Shown: positions 26,301 to 35,746 of the stretch, piece by piece
Position numbering within the stretch: the stretch's first letter is position 1
Layout of the letters: the number at the start of each line of letters is the position of its first letter
From: Bradyrhizobium sp. LLZ17
GTDB taxonomy: Bacteria; Pseudomonadota; Alphaproteobacteria; Rhizobiales; Xanthobacteraceae
Assembly (NCBI RefSeq): GCF_041200145.1
Contig: NZ_CP165734.1
Location: 7,421,001-7,485,000 of the forward strand
Direction: 5' to 3'
DNA length: 64,000 nucleotides
The notes under the pieces: model-generated
Told to the model about the DNA's origin: nothing
The model's input: the letters and a program-made list of their open reading frames with translations, nothing else
The model's database searches: none
Made by a program: the position numbers and the translations under genes

Positions 26301-27239
26301 TCAGAGGAAATGCCAGGCGAAGCCATCGCCGCGGCGGTCGATGCGTCCGACGGACGATTCTGCGAAATGGGTGGTAAAGACCGTTGCGCCACGCTCGGCT
26401 GCGTCCTCCAGGACGAACGCGCGAGAGCGCAAGGCTGCATCAGGGAATTCGCAAAAGCAGGAATTGAGCGAAGGCTCATACACCTGCAGCGGATGGTGCA
26501 TCACGTCGCCGGCAAAAAGCGCCTGCTCGCCCCGTGATACGAAGCGGATGGACGCGTGATCGACGCTGTGGCCGGGCGTCGGAACAAAGGAGATGCCCTC
26601 GAGGACCTCGTCCCCATTCACGGCGATGAGCTTGGCAAGACCGGCCTCGATCACCGGCCTCACACTGTCGTCGTAGACGCGGTCGGCCGGCTTGCGCACG
26701 GCCGCGCCGAGGGCCGGGTCCGGCCGGGCTGCTCCGATCGGCTCCGTGCCCACTGCAAGGCTCGCGCCATAGGCGTGCTCGATCCGGGAGAGGACGTAGG
26801 TCGCATTCGGGAAGGTCGGAATCCAGCGGCCGTCGACGAGGCGTGTGTTCCAGCCGACGTGATCGGCATGGACGTGGGTGAGCAGCACGTAATCCACCTG
26901 CTCGGGGGTGACGCCCGCCGCCGCCAGTCGCGCCAGGAAGGGCTCGTTCAGACGATGGAGCGGCGGGATGTCGGGCCGGTTCTTGTCGTTTCCGGTCGCC
27001 GTGTCGATCAGGATGGTGTGGTGCGGGGTTTTGACCAACCAGCTGTGAATGCTTTGAATGAAAGTCCCGGTCGCAGGATCGAAAGAGCCGGCGTCGAGCC
27101 GGTCGCGATGGTGCTCCAGCGCCTGCGGGTCGGCTCCCGGATAGAGTGCGTCGAGCTGAAATGCTGCAAGCCTCAGCTCGTCGATCCGTATGATGGATGC
27201 ATCGCCGATGCGATAGGTTTTCGTCGCTTGCGTCACCAT
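26301..27239 (-). CDS. MBL-fold metallohydrolase
   Basis: A 312-residue metallo-beta-lactamase-fold hydrolase. HVHADH (His122, His124, Asp126, His127) binds the two metals, GHSVDHASIRF supplies a further His, and the final HFAESSVGRI carries the last ligand. Overall layout fits the lactonase / glyoxalase-like branch; the substrate is unknown. GGAGGACATC precedes the ATG at 27239, which is preferred over an in-frame start 123 bases upstream. It pairs with the alpha/beta hydrolase, and both probably answer to the divergent LysR regulator. Confidence 0.85.
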   Translation of the reverse strand: MVTQATKTYRIGDASIIRIDELRLAAFQLDALYPGADPQALEHHRDRLDAGSFDPATGTFIQSIHSWLVKTPHHTILIDTATGNDKNRPDIPPLHRLNEPFLARLAAAGVTPEQVDYVLLTHVHADHVGWNTRLVDGRWIPTFPNATYVLSRIEHAYGASLAVGTEPIGAARPDPALGAAVRKPADRVYDDSVRPVIEAGLAKLIAVNGDEVLEGISFVPTPGHSVDHASIRFVSRGEQALFAGDVMHHPLQVYEPSLNSCFCEFPDAALRSRAFVLEDAAERGATVFTTHFAESSVGRIDRRGDGFAWHFL

Positions 27240-27470
27240 GATGTCCTCCGTTCCAGGCACTGGCTGAGCCGGCCTCATTGCCGGCGCCGCCCTGACCGTG
27301 ACGTACGAAGCGCGACAGGCCGCCGGGAGGGCCGTGGGCTCGATAGGTCCCATCGACGCCATCGATGTCGAAGGGCTGTCAGCCTGGCTTTTCAGACCGC
27401 CATTTTGGCTTTACCTCTCTCATCGCGGCTCGTCCGGCCGCGATCATGTGCCTTGAACGGAGGAGGACCG

Positions 27471-28415
27471 ATGCTGGATGCGGAACACGGTCCAGGTCGG
27501 CTGGCCGATGACACCGATCTCGCGGACATCGACCTTGGCCTATTGCTCGCCCTGGAGGCCCTGCTGCGCGAGCGGAATGTTACACGCGCGGCGTTGCGCC
27601 TCAGTATCGGCCAGCCAGCGCTATCGGCACGGCTGAACCGATTGCGACAGGTCTTTGCCGACCCGCTTTTCGTACCTGCGGCGGCCGGGCGCGGGGTGGT
27701 GCCGACGACGAGGGCGGTGGAGCTGCAGGCCGAACTGGTGGACGTGCTCGGCAAGCTACGTCGCATGGTCGAGGGACCGGCCGTATTCGACCCCGCCCGG
27801 AGCCAGCGCACCTTCGTCATTGCCATCCATGAGAATCCAGCCGTGACGCTGGCGCCGGGTTTTGTCGCGCGATTGACCGCCACCGCCGCGCGGGCGAGGC
27901 TCGCCTTGGTCCATCCCACGCGCGACGTCGTCGATCGGCTCGAACGGGGTGAGATCGACATCCTTGTGACGGGGGCTGATGGGGCACACGGTGACCTGAT
28001 GCAGCGCCCGCTGTTCGACGACAGCTTTCTCTCCGCACAGCGCAAGGGTCATCCGCGCGGCAACGGGGCGCTTGACCTCGATCGCTTTTGCGCGCTCGAC
28101 CATCTGCTGATCTCCGCTGACGGCGGCGGCTTCTCAGGCCTCGTCGACGACGCCCTGGCCGCGCTCGGCCGCTCGCGGCGCGTCGCCGTCTCGATTCAAA
28201 CCTATGCGCTGGCACCGGTCATCCTTGCGCACAGTGATTGCATCTGCACCCTCCCGCGACGCTTTCTGATGCGATTTTCCCACGAGCTCGATCTCACGCC
28301 GCCGCCGCTCGATCTGCCGCCGGCGCGCATCGTCGCGCTGTGGCATCCGCGCAATCAGGAGGACGGAGGTCATGCTTGGCTACGCGAGTGTTTATACCAG
28401 GCGGCAGCCGCGTAA
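27471..28415 (+). CDS. LysR-family transcriptional regulator
   Basis: A 314-residue LysR regulator. The winged HTH is at about residues 20-80 (LLLALEALLRERNVTRAALRLSIGQPALSARLNRLRQVF), and the remainder is a periplasmic-binding-like effector domain. AGGAGG lies 3-8 bases before the ATG at 27471. The frame stays open upstream, but that part is the antisense of the MBL gene and has no LysR similarity. Divergent orientation to the MBL/hydrolase pair (231 bases between starts) is the classic LysR-target arrangement. The inducer is unknown. Confidence 0.92.
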   Translation: MLDAEHGPGRLADDTDLADIDLGLLLALEALLRERNVTRAALRLSIGQPALSARLNRLRQVFADPLFVPAAAGRGVVPTTRAVELQAELVDVLGKLRRMVEGPAVFDPARSQRTFVIAIHENPAVTLAPGFVARLTATAARARLALVHPTRDVVDRLERGEIDILVTGADGAHGDLMQRPLFDDSFLSAQRKGHPRGNGALDLDRFCALDHLLISADGGGFSGLVDDALAALGRSRRVAVSIQTYALAPVILAHSDCICTLPRRFLMRFSHELDLTPPPLDLPPARIVALWHPRNQEDGGHAWLRECLYQAAAA

Positions 28416-28509
28416 TCTCGATTTGCACTCAAACCGGTTGACAACCGCCTCGTTCTTGGCGGGGAACGGAACGCTTGCCGGCGCGACACGATCTTCCGAA
28501 AATCGGTTG

Positions 28510-29607
28510 TCACAGGCGTACGACGTCGCCGCTGCGAATGCTGGCGTCGGCGGCAAAGACGATGCCCAGCGAGTTGATGGCGGCATCGTGATGCTCGGAC
28601 AGGTCGATCTCGCCACGGATGGCGCTGAGAAATAGCCGCTGCTCGCGCTCGCAGAGCTCCTGGTGGCTCGGTTCGTCCTCGGTCGAGAGGAGTTCGTCCG
28701 GCCTTGCGAAGCGGCCCTCCAGGTCGCGGGCTGCGTGATGGATCCGCAGTGCGTTGGTTCGCGTATGCGTGTCATGGTCCGCAGAGCTCGCAGTCGCATC
28801 GCTGCTTTCCCTCGCAACCATCGATACGCTGCCGTTCGGGCCGATCATGTCCTTCACGAAATGAGCAGTCTCGCTCACCATCGGTCCCCAACCAACCTCG
28901 TACCAGCCAATTGATCCGTCCTCGAACACGATGTGAAGATGGCCGTAATTGTACATGCCAGGCGCGATCTCGTCCGTGAGCCTCGCCCCGACGGCGTGCA
29001 CAGCGATCGGACGCGAGCGCGTCACCTGGCACATGATATCGACATAGTGCACGCCGCAGTCGACGATCGGTGAGGTCGACACCATGAGCTTCTTGTGAAC
29101 CTCCCAGAACGAGCCGGCCGATTGCTGGTTGAGATTCATGCGCATCACGAGCGGCTTGCCGAGCGTGCGGCCGATCTCGACGAAGCGCGACCATGACGGA
29201 TGGACACGAAGGATATAGCCGATCAGCAGCGCCTTTCCGCTCAGGCGCGCTGCGTCGACAATGTACCGGGCTGCCTCCAGCGTCTCGGCCAGGGGCTTTT
29301 CGCAAAACACGTGCGCACCTGCCGCGAAAGCCTGCAGGGCCATGGCGGCATGATGTTCGGTATAGGTGCAAATCGCGACGGCATCGGGACGCAGTGTCGC
29401 GAGTGCCTCGTCGTATCGCTCGAAGCGCGGCAGACCGGGAAACTCCGCGTCGAGGTCATGGCGAGCGGCCGCGCGAGAGGTGCAGAGGCCAACGAGCTTG
29501 AACCCTTCGATCGCGCCGTAGGCGCGCGCGTGGCTGGTTCCCATGGTGCCGAGCCCAACCACGAGAACGCGGATGGGCTGCGTCGTCGACGATGATGAGG
29601 AAGACAT
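28510..29607 (-). CDS. Gfo/Idh/MocA-family oxidoreductase
   Basis: A 365-residue NAD(P)-dependent sugar or inositol dehydrogenase-like protein. The N-terminal Rossmann motif is VLVVGLGTMGTSHARAY, CEKPLA carries the catalytic-region Lys, and GVHYVDIMCQ matches the His/Asp substrate motif. ATG 29607 is used rather than TTG 29613. It is the last gene of the minus-strand amino-sugar run, 47 bases after nagA, so its substrate is probably an amino sugar or derived sugar; this is inference from position. Confidence 0.85.
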   Translation of the reverse strand: MSSSSSSTTQPIRVLVVGLGTMGTSHARAYGAIEGFKLVGLCTSRAAARHDLDAEFPGLPRFERYDEALATLRPDAVAICTYTEHHAAMALQAFAAGAHVFCEKPLAETLEAARYIVDAARLSGKALLIGYILRVHPSWSRFVEIGRTLGKPLVMRMNLNQQSAGSFWEVHKKLMVSTSPIVDCGVHYVDIMCQVTRSRPIAVHAVGARLTDEIAPGMYNYGHLHIVFEDGSIGWYEVGWGPMVSETAHFVKDMIGPNGSVSMVARESSDATASSADHDTHTRTNALRIHHAARDLEGRFARPDELLSTEDEPSHQELCEREQRLFLSAIRGEIDLSEHHDAAINSLGIVFAADASIRSGDVVRL

Positions 29608-29654
29608 GCCCAATCGCGTCCTTCAATCCAAACAACACCCGCCAAGCTCGTGCA

Positions 29655-30790
29655 TCAGGAGCCGCTAGACGAGCGGCCCTCGATCCAGGTTTCGAGCACG
29701 TGCAAATCGTCGTCAAGATGCACCAGGCTCGCCAGATATCCGGGCGCGATGCGGCCAAGCTCGCTCTCGCGTCGCAGAAACGTTGCCGGAACGCGCGAAG
29801 CCATCGCGAGTGCGTCGCCGAGCTCGATCTCCGTTACCTCGACGGCAAACCGTACGGCTTCGTCCATGGTCAGAACCGAGCCCGCGAGCGTTCCGTCCTC
29901 GAGCCGCAGGCTGCCTTCTGCGCAGGTCACGCGGCGGCCCTGTAGATCGAACTGATCGGGACCGCCGGCGGCCGGCGGCATCGCGTCGGTGATCAGCATG
30001 AAGCGGTCATGCCGCTTGGCGGCGAAGGCGATACGAAGGTTCGCCTCGTGCACATGATGACCATCCGCGATGATTCCGACGAAAGCCTCGTCGAGATCGA
30101 GCGCTGCGCCGACCATGCCTGGCTCGCGCCCGGCGGGCGCGCTCATCGCATTGAACAGATGGGTGAATGCGTGTGCGCCGGCTTTGACGGCCGCGCTCGC
30201 CTCCGCGTAGCTTGCATTGGAGTGGCCGAGCGAAATGAGCACGCCATGCCGCGCGAGTTCGGCAATGCTCGCCCCATCGACCCGATTGGGCGCGAGCGTC
30301 AGCATGACGGCGCCGCAATTCGCTGCGGCGATCGTCGCAATGTCGTCCGGCTTGAGGTCGCGGATGTATCGGAGCTCATGCGCGCCCTTGCGAGCCGGAT
30401 CCAGGAAGGGTCCTTCCAGATGGACGCCGAGCGTTGCCGGGTTCAGTTGCCGTGCTTCGCGCGTCCCGGCGATTGCTGCCGCCATCACTTGCGGGGCATC
30501 GGTGACCAGCGTCGGCAGCAGTCCGACGGTGCCGTGCTTGCGATGCGCTGCGGCGATGCGGGCGATGCCTTCGGGCGTCGGATCCTCGTTGAACAAGACG
30601 CCGCCACCGCCATTGACCTGCACATCAATGTAGCCGGGCGCAAGCAAACCGCCACCGAGATCGCGTGCCGCGCCATGCGGTCGCCCGGAGTAGGGAGGAC
30701 CGCGGCGACGCGGTCGCCTTCGACGAGGACTACGTGGTCGTCAAGGAAACGCTCGCCATCGAAAATCCGTGCGCCGGTCAAAACGATCAT
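29655..30790 (-). CDS. nagA: N-acetylglucosamine-6-phosphate deacetylase, one frameshift near the N-terminus
   Basis: Removes acetate from GlcNAc-6-phosphate in the cytoplasm. Metal and substrate motifs are present: YIDVQVNGGGG, HLEGPFLDP (Glu ligand), LGHSNA and THLFNAMS (His ligands) and ITDAMPPAA (catalytic Asp). The N-terminal part (MIVLTGARIFDGERFLDDH...) begins at 30790, overlapping the upstream gene stop by one base. It is in a different frame from the rest; one base is missing near 30680-30695, where DLGGGLLAPGYID should continue. A shorter product from about 30647 would lack the N-terminal strands. A sequence error is as likely as a true mutation. Confidence 0.88.
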
Positions 30791-31815
30791 CAAAGGGTCT
30801 CCGTCACCTTGCGCAGGTTGCGCGGGCGGTCGGGATCTCGCCCGAGCTGGAGCGCAAGTGCCTCGGCAAGGCGATAGAACCGGTGGATCATGACGATGGG
30901 CTCCAGCAGCGTCGCCTCGACTTTTGCCGTGGCGAGACGATCCGTCTCGTCGGCGCCTCCGGCCTCGATTGTAATCACCCTCGCGCCGGCACTGGCCAGC
31001 GCCGCAAGTGTCGTCAGCATGCCGTCGCGTGCTGCGTCGGATGGCAGGAAGGCGATGACGGGAAAGCCCGAGGTCACGAGTTCGGCCGGGCCATGCAGGA
31101 CCTCGGCTGCGGAATAGGCTTCGGCGTGAATCGCGCAGGTTTCCTTGAGCTTCAGCGCCGCCTCGGCGGCGATCGCAAGCGTAGCACCGCGACCGAGGAC
31201 GAAAGCGCTGCGGGCATTCGCAAGCTGCCCGAGCAATGCCGCGGGCGGCGGCGCCGTTTGTCCGCGCAGGATCTCGGGCAGGCCGGTGAGGGCGTCCGCT
31301 AGCTGCCGATCTTCGCACCAAGCCGCGACGAGGCTCGCGCCCGCGACGAGACCTGCGACCATCGATTTGGTCGCCGCGACCGAGCGTTCAGCGCCGGCGC
31401 ACAATGGCAGCAGCACTTCGGCCTCTTGCGCGAGCGGCGAGGCCAATTCGTTGACAAGTGCGACGGCCAGCGCACCGCCGCGTCGTGCGGCGCGCTGCAT
31501 TTCGACGATGTCCGGGCTGCGTCCCGATTGCGAGATCGCGACGGAAACGCCGCTTTCGAGCCGCATCGGCGTGCGATAGAGCGTCGCGATGGAGGGACCG
31601 ATGGAGGCACAGGGCACCCCCGAAACAATCTCGACAAGGTATTTCAGATAGAGCGCGCAGCAATCCGACGAGCCGCGGGCGATGGTCGCGACGAGCGGCG
31701 GATCGAGGCGGCGCAGGCGCGCGCCAAGTTCAGCGAGCCGCTCCGCGTTGTGGCCAAGCTGGCGCGCGGCCACTTCGTCAGATTCGCCAATCTCCTGAAG
31801 CATGCAGGTCGTCAT
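30790..31815 (-). CDS. SIS-domain sugar isomerase/deaminase (GlmS isomerase-like, NagB-II type)
   Basis: A 341-residue protein of two SIS domains without a glutaminase domain, as in glucosamine-6-phosphate deaminases of the NagB-II/AgaS type. Sugar-phosphate-binding Ser-rich loops are ARGSSDCCALY and ISQSGRSPDI, followed by VAATKS. The C-terminal half has KLKETCAIHAEAYSAAEVLHGPAELV with the catalytic Glu/His region. It overlaps the GntR stop by 4 bases at its start and nagA by 1 base at its end. The likely step is glucosamine-6-phosphate to fructose-6-phosphate plus ammonia. Confidence 0.87.
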   Translation of the reverse strand: MTTCMLQEIGESDEVAARQLGHNAERLAELGARLRRLDPPLVATIARGSSDCCALYLKYLVEIVSGVPCASIGPSIATLYRTPMRLESGVSVAISQSGRSPDIVEMQRAARRGGALAVALVNELASPLAQEAEVLLPLCAGAERSVAATKSMVAGLVAGASLVAAWCEDRQLADALTGLPEILRGQTAPPPAALLGQLANARSAFVLGRGATLAIAAEAALKLKETCAIHAEAYSAAEVLHGPAELVTSGFPVIAFLPSDAARDGMLTTLAALASAGARVITIEAGGADETDRLATAKVEATLLEPIVMIHRFYRLAEALALQLGRDPDRPRNLRKVTETL

Positions 31816-32567
31816 CGATGCGCCTTTCGGGCCGGTGGCGACAGCGTGAGTTCGGAGACGAAGTCATACGCGTCCGCCCGGTACCAGGATTTCGTGAATT
31901 CGACGCAGGATCCGTCGGCAAGGTAGGCGATGCGCTGGATATAGAGCGCCGGGCTGTCCGGTGCGACGCCGAGCAGTTCCGCATCCGCATGATCGACGAG
32001 GGTCGCACGCAGGCGCTGCAAGCCCCGGGCGGGCCTGAAGCCTCGCGCGGAGAGCGCCTCGTAAAGCGAGCCGGCGACCGAATCCTGTTCAGGAAGAAAG
32101 CGTATAGGCACGGCGGCGCGCTCGATCGCCATGGGCGAACCGTCGGCCAGGCGCAGGCGGCCGAGCCGGAACACGCGTTCGTTCGGCCGCACGCCAAGCA
32201 TCATGGACTCTTCCGGGGTCGGCAGGAATACGCCGCGCTCGAGTTCGCGCGAGCTCGCCTCCAATCCGCGGAGCCGCATATCTTCCGTGAAGCTCGTCAG
32301 GCGCGACGAGGGCTGTTCGACGCGCGGCGTTGCGCGATGAATGAAGGTACCGGCGCCATGGCGGTGAAACAGCACTCCCTCGGCGATCAGATCGGCAATC
32401 GCCTTGCGCAGCGTGGTGCGCGATACCTCGAGCAGCTCGCACAAGACCCGCTCGGCCGGAAGCAATTGCGTCTCCGCGAAGCGACCGGTCTCGATCTCGC
32501 GCCGAAGCGCGTCGACTACGGCACGATAGAGCTTTTGGCCGGGCGCGGTTTCGACCGTCAGGGACAT
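31812..32567 (-). CDS. GntR-family (HutC/NagR-type) repressor of amino-sugar genes
   Basis: A 251-residue regulator. The N-terminal GntR winged HTH (LLPAERVLCELLEVSRTTLRKAIADLIAEGVLFHRHGAGTFI) is joined to a UTRA effector domain (LERGVFLPTPEESMMLGV...YIQRIAYLADG). UTRA proteins in NagR/DasR systems bind GlcN-6-P or GlcNAc-6-P, and embedding in the nag operon supports this here. Candidate operators resembling the DasR/NagR box lie in the nagK-murQ intergenic region. The gene overlaps nagK by 10 bases and the SIS gene by 4. Confidence 0.9.
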   Translation of the reverse strand: MSLTVETAPGQKLYRAVVDALRREIETGRFAETQLLPAERVLCELLEVSRTTLRKAIADLIAEGVLFHRHGAGTFIHRATPRVEQPSSRLTSFTEDMRLRGLEASSRELERGVFLPTPEESMMLGVRPNERVFRLGRLRLADGSPMAIERAAVPIRFLPEQDSVAGSLYEALSARGFRPARGLQRLRATLVDHADAELLGVAPDSPALYIQRIAYLADGSCVEFTKSWYRADAYDFVSELTLSPPARKAHR

Positions 32568-33436
32568 GCAGCGTCCTCCGCGAGCGTTCCGCCGGCGAGC
32601 AGGATTGCGCCGTCGACTGCGTCGCGCTGTGGCAGGGCGAGGCGCTTGGCCACATCAGGGGGCAAAAATGGGCGCAAGGGCTCACCGAAGCCGCCGGCAA
32701 GTGCAATGCGTTCGGCGCCGAGTGCATTGAGCGCGTTCGCAAGTGCCGCTATCGCACCGGCTGCTTCGCCGACAATTTCGCGCGCGCGCATATCTCCGGA
32801 CCTGGCGACGTCCAGGATCTGGGGTGCGAAGGCGCCGTAGTCGCTGGGCCTCGCGTCCGCTGCCCAGCGGCTCATCCGCAAGGGATCGCCATCGAAATGT
32901 CGCCCGAGCGCTTGCGCCAGGCCGCTCATCGGCTCGAGGCCATCGATCGCACGCAGCGTCGCGCGCAACGCCGACTCGCCAAGGCGTGCAGCAGATCCGT
33001 CGTCGCCAAGCCAGAACCCGCGTCCGCCGATGATAGTCGTTCGAGCTCCCACGCGAGCGATGCCCGCCGAGCCGGTGCCCGCGATGATCAGGCCGCCGTC
33101 GCCGAGGCCATTGGCACCGACGCAGGCGGCGACAGCATCATTGACGGCGACGATGCGCGCAAAGTCGGGCAGGGCGGCGGAGACGCGCGCTGCTTCTTCG
33201 TCGTCCGAAAGCCCGGCAAGGCTGAGGCCGACTGCGATCTCCTGCCGTGCTGCGCCGGCCGCGATGGCGGACTCGATCGTTTCACGGACGACCCGCATGG
33301 CTTCGTCGAAATCGAGATAGATGTTGGAAGCCGGCCCGACGCCGCGCCCGAGCTCGCGGCCTGAGGAATCCCGCAGTCTCGCGCGACACCGGGTCGCGCC
33401 GCCGTCCACACCGAGGAAGAATTGGGCCGTCGCCAA
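32558..33436 (-). CDS. nagK: N-acetylglucosamine kinase-like protein (BadF/BadG ATPase family)
   Basis: A 292-residue ASKHA-fold kinase. FFLGVDGGATRCRARL is the phosphate-1 loop, AVNDAVAACVGA the phosphate-2/base region, IIAGTGSAGIAR a glycine-rich segment, and ALAGGFGEPLRPFL the adenosine motif. A TTG start at 33436 is chosen because AGGAGG lies five bases before it; farther in-frame starts would cross the promoter region. It is the first gene of the minus-strand amino-sugar operon. Substrate GlcNAc is inferred from neighbours; MurNAc or another amino sugar is possible because a MurQ-like gene is divergent. Confidence 0.82.
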   Translation of the reverse strand: MATAQFFLGVDGGATRCRARLRDSSGRELGRGVGPASNIYLDFDEAMRVVRETIESAIAAGAARQEIAVGLSLAGLSDDEEAARVSAALPDFARIVAVNDAVAACVGANGLGDGGLIIAGTGSAGIARVGARTTIIGGRGFWLGDDGSAARLGESALRATLRAIDGLEPMSGLAQALGRHFDGDPLRMSRWAADARPSDYGAFAPQILDVARSGDMRAREIVGEAAGAIAALANALNALGAERIALAGGFGEPLRPFLPPDVAKRLALPQRDAVDGAILLAGGTLAEDAACP

Positions 33437-33460
33437 GGAGCCTCCTAAAAATTCCTTAAC

Positions 33461-33516
33461 GCATCTAGACAAGTGGTATGTCACGCGGTTAAAACAAATA
33501 CAAGAGGTCTGTACCA
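33461..33516. promoter_or_regulatory. Two NagR/DasR-like operator candidates between nagK and murQ
   Basis: GCATCTAGACAA (33461-33472) and AGGTCTGTACCA (33505-33516) match the classical TGGTCTAGACCA box of DasR/NagR GntR repressors at 8 and 9 of 12 positions. They lie in the divergent promoter region and would let the operon's own GntR protein control both directions. The match was made by eye. Confidence 0.5.
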
Positions 33517-33528
33517 TTGGTATGCACG

Positions 33529-34476
33529 ATGTCAGGACTGCCGAACTCGGGGATGGACGGAGAGAGGTGGCGTGGCACCGGCGCCGGAATGGGCGGCGAG
33601 GCGATGTTCGTGAAGGCATTGCTCGCGTCCTACGGCCGAGCGATCGCGTCGGTCGCGGCTGCCTCCGGAGACATCCGCGCCGCCGCGCTTCGCCTCGCTG
33701 TGATTTGGCGAGCAGGCGGACGGCTGATCTATGCGGGCGCGGGCTCTTCCGGTCTTACAGCGGCTGAAGATGCAGCCGAGCTTCCCGGCACGTTCGGCCT
33801 TGATGAGAACCGCATCGCGATTGTTCTGCCCGGCGGGACCACCGAGCCGTTCCGCATCGATGGTGCCGCGGAGGACGATGCCGCAGCCGGCGAGCACGCG
33901 ATAACCGGGCTCGGTGATCTCTCTCGTGATGCCGTGATCGCCGTATCGGCGAGCGGCTCGACGCCGTTCACGGTGGCCGCGGCCGCAGAGGCGCGCCGCC
34001 GCGGCGCCTACGTGATCGGCATCGCGCACCGTCCGGGCTCGCCCTTGCTCGTCGGTGCCGACGCCTCGATCTTGCTCGAGAGCGGAGAGGAGGCGTTGCG
34101 CGGTTCGACACGGCTCGCGGCCGGAGCTGCGCAAAAGGCCGCGCTAGGCATGCTCTCGTCATTGATGGGGTTCGAGCTTGGTCACATCCATCAGGGCCTG
34201 ATGGTCAATCTGAAGTCCGACAATGCGAAATTGCGCGAGCGGGCGCGCGGGATCGTCGCAACAATCGCCGGCATCAGCGATGCCGAAGCGGAAGCGGCGC
34301 TGCGCGAAGCCCACGGCGAGGTCAAGCCGGCCATCCTGATTGCCTGCGGTATCGGCAGCATGAGCGAAGCCGTCGCGTGGCTCGCTGCTGCAGAAGGCCG
34401 GATAGACGACGCGTTGAGCCGCGCACGCGCAACAGCCAACGGGATCAAGGGCGAAGGCCCGAACAAGGGAGCGTAG
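33529..34476 (+). CDS. murQ: N-acetylmuramic acid 6-phosphate etherase-like SIS protein
   Basis: A protein of about 315 residues in the MurQ family, which cleaves the lactyl ether of MurNAc-6-phosphate to GlcNAc-6-phosphate. YAGAGSSGLTAAEDAAELPGTFG contains the Ser-rich phosphate loop and the Glu that acts as catalytic acid/base in MurQ. AVSASGSTPFT is the second phosphate-binding loop, and LSSLMGFELGHIHQGLMVNLKSDNAKL matches the family. The exact start is uncertain (33529, 33553 or 33604). It faces the nagA/nagK operon divergently and precedes a sugar ABC transporter by one base, so imported muropeptide or chitin sugars probably feed both. Confidence 0.82.
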   Translation: MSGLPNSGMDGERWRGTGAGMGGEAMFVKALLASYGRAIASVAAASGDIRAAALRLAVIWRAGGRLIYAGAGSSGLTAAEDAAELPGTFGLDENRIAIVLPGGTTEPFRIDGAAEDDAAAGEHAITGLGDLSRDAVIAVSASGSTPFTVAAAAEARRRGAYVIGIAHRPGSPLLVGADASILLESGEEALRGSTRLAAGAAQKAALGMLSSLMGFELGHIHQGLMVNLKSDNAKLRERARGIVATIAGISDAEAEAALREAHGEVKPAILIACGIGSMSEAVAWLAAAEGRIDDALSRARATANGIKGEGPNKGA

Positions 34477-34477
34477 C

Positions 34478-35740
34478 ATGAGACGGACATTCAAGGCTGC
34501 AACGGGAGCTGAGCTTGCCGCGTTGGCGTTGCTTGCGGGGCTTGCGTCGGCCCAGGCAGGCTCGTTGAAGATCGAGAGCTGGCGCAATGACGATGCTGAC
34601 ATCTGGAACTCGAAGATCATCCCCGCCTTCAACAAGCATTATCCCGACATCAAGATCGAATTCGCGCCTTCGGCGCCCAAGGAATACAACGCCGCCCTGA
34701 ACGCGCGACTTGACGGCGGTACCGCCGGCGACCTCATTACGTGCCGTCCGTTCGACGCCTCGCTCGCGCTCTATCAAAAGCATCAGCTCGACGCAGTCGA
34801 CGGCCTCAAGGGTATGGACAATTTCTCTGATGTCGCGAAGGCGGCGTGGCAAACCGACGACGGCAAGACCACCTTCTGTGTTCCGATGGCTTCGGTCATC
34901 GCTGGATTTATCTACAACAAGGAAGCGTTCGCCAAACTCGGCGTGTCCGAGCCAAAGACGCTCGATGAATTCCACGCCGTGCTTGAGAAATTCAAGAAGG
35001 ACGGGACCTATGTCCCGCTGGTGATGGGCACGGCTGACCAGTGGGAGGCCGCAACCATGGGATTCCAGAACGTCGGCCCCGACTATTGGAAGGGCGAAGT
35101 CGGCCGCGCCAATCTGATTGCGGGCAAGGAAAAACTCACTGATCCGCAATATGTCGCGGCGTTCAAGGAGATCGCAAGTTGGGCGCCGTATCTCGGGTCA
35201 GGCTTTCAGGCGCAGACCTACGCCGATAGCCAGAACCTGTTTTCTCTCGGCAAGGGCGCGATCTATGCGGCTGGCTCGTGGGATATCTCGACCTTCCGCG
35301 GCCAGGCGAAATTCGCCATGGGTGCATTCCCGCCGCCGCAGCCGGCCGGCACGACGGATTGCTACATTTCCGATCACACCGACATCGCGATGGGCGTCAA
35401 CGCAGCGTCGAAGAACAAGGAAGACGCAAAGAAGTTCCTGGAATGGCTGACGACGCCGGAATTCGCAACGATCTATGCCAACGCGCTTCCCGGCTTCTTC
35501 CCGCTCGCCAAGACTGCGGTGAAGGTCGACGACGACGTCGCCGCAACGATGGTCGGATGGCGCCAGACCTGCAAGTCCACGATCCGCAACTCGTATCAAA
35601 TCCTGTCGCGCGGTACGCCAGATCTGGAAAACGAGCTCTGGAACGTGTCCGCGCAGGTCGTCAACGGCAAGCTGACGCCCGATGCTGCCGGCAAGCAGCT
35701 CCAGGACGGCCTCGACAAGTGGTACAAGCCCGTCAAGTGA
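34478..35740 (+). CDS. Sugar ABC transporter substrate-binding protein (family 1)
   Basis: A 420-residue periplasmic binding protein with a signal peptide of about 26 residues (basic MRRTFK, hydrophobic core, cleavage near AQA-G). The mature protein starts SLKIESWRNDDADIWNSKIIPAFNKHYPDIKIEF, which is typical of carbohydrate family-1 solute-binding proteins. DLITCRPFDASLALYQ and LEWLTTPEFATIY are further marks. It is preceded one base away by murQ and followed, after a stem-loop, by the two permeases and the ATPase. Substrate is probably an amino sugar or small oligomer, inferred from the operon. Confidence 0.9.
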   Translation: MRRTFKAATGAELAALALLAGLASAQAGSLKIESWRNDDADIWNSKIIPAFNKHYPDIKIEFAPSAPKEYNAALNARLDGGTAGDLITCRPFDASLALYQKHQLDAVDGLKGMDNFSDVAKAAWQTDDGKTTFCVPMASVIAGFIYNKEAFAKLGVSEPKTLDEFHAVLEKFKKDGTYVPLVMGTADQWEAATMGFQNVGPDYWKGEVGRANLIAGKEKLTDPQYVAAFKEIASWAPYLGSGFQAQTYADSQNLFSLGKGAIYAAGSWDISTFRGQAKFAMGAFPPPQPAGTTDCYISDHTDIAMGVNAASKNKEDAKKFLEWLTTPEFATIYANALPGFFPLAKTAVKVDDDVAATMVGWRQTCKSTIRNSYQILSRGTPDLENELWNVSAQVVNGKLTPDAAGKQLQDGLDKWYKPVK

Positions 35741-35746
35741 CGTCGC

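Noticed and set aside
26301..27239. Naming the MBL-fold protein an acyl-homoserine lactonase
   Set aside because: The HxHxDH motif is shared by many MBL hydrolases, and no quorum-sensing genes are nearby.
26556..27470. Long plus-strand open frame continuous with the LysR gene
   Set aside because: It is the antisense of the MBL-fold gene; LysR similarity starts only at 27471, where AGGAGG is present.
28438..28512. TGACAACCG / CGGTTGTCA inverted repeat as a terminator between LysR and the MocA-type gene
   Set aside because: The arms are about 55 bases apart and no T run follows, so a stable terminator is not supported.
31458..32840. 460-codon plus-strand frame
   Set aside because: Antisense to the GntR, kinase and SIS genes, which overlap tightly and have correct motifs.
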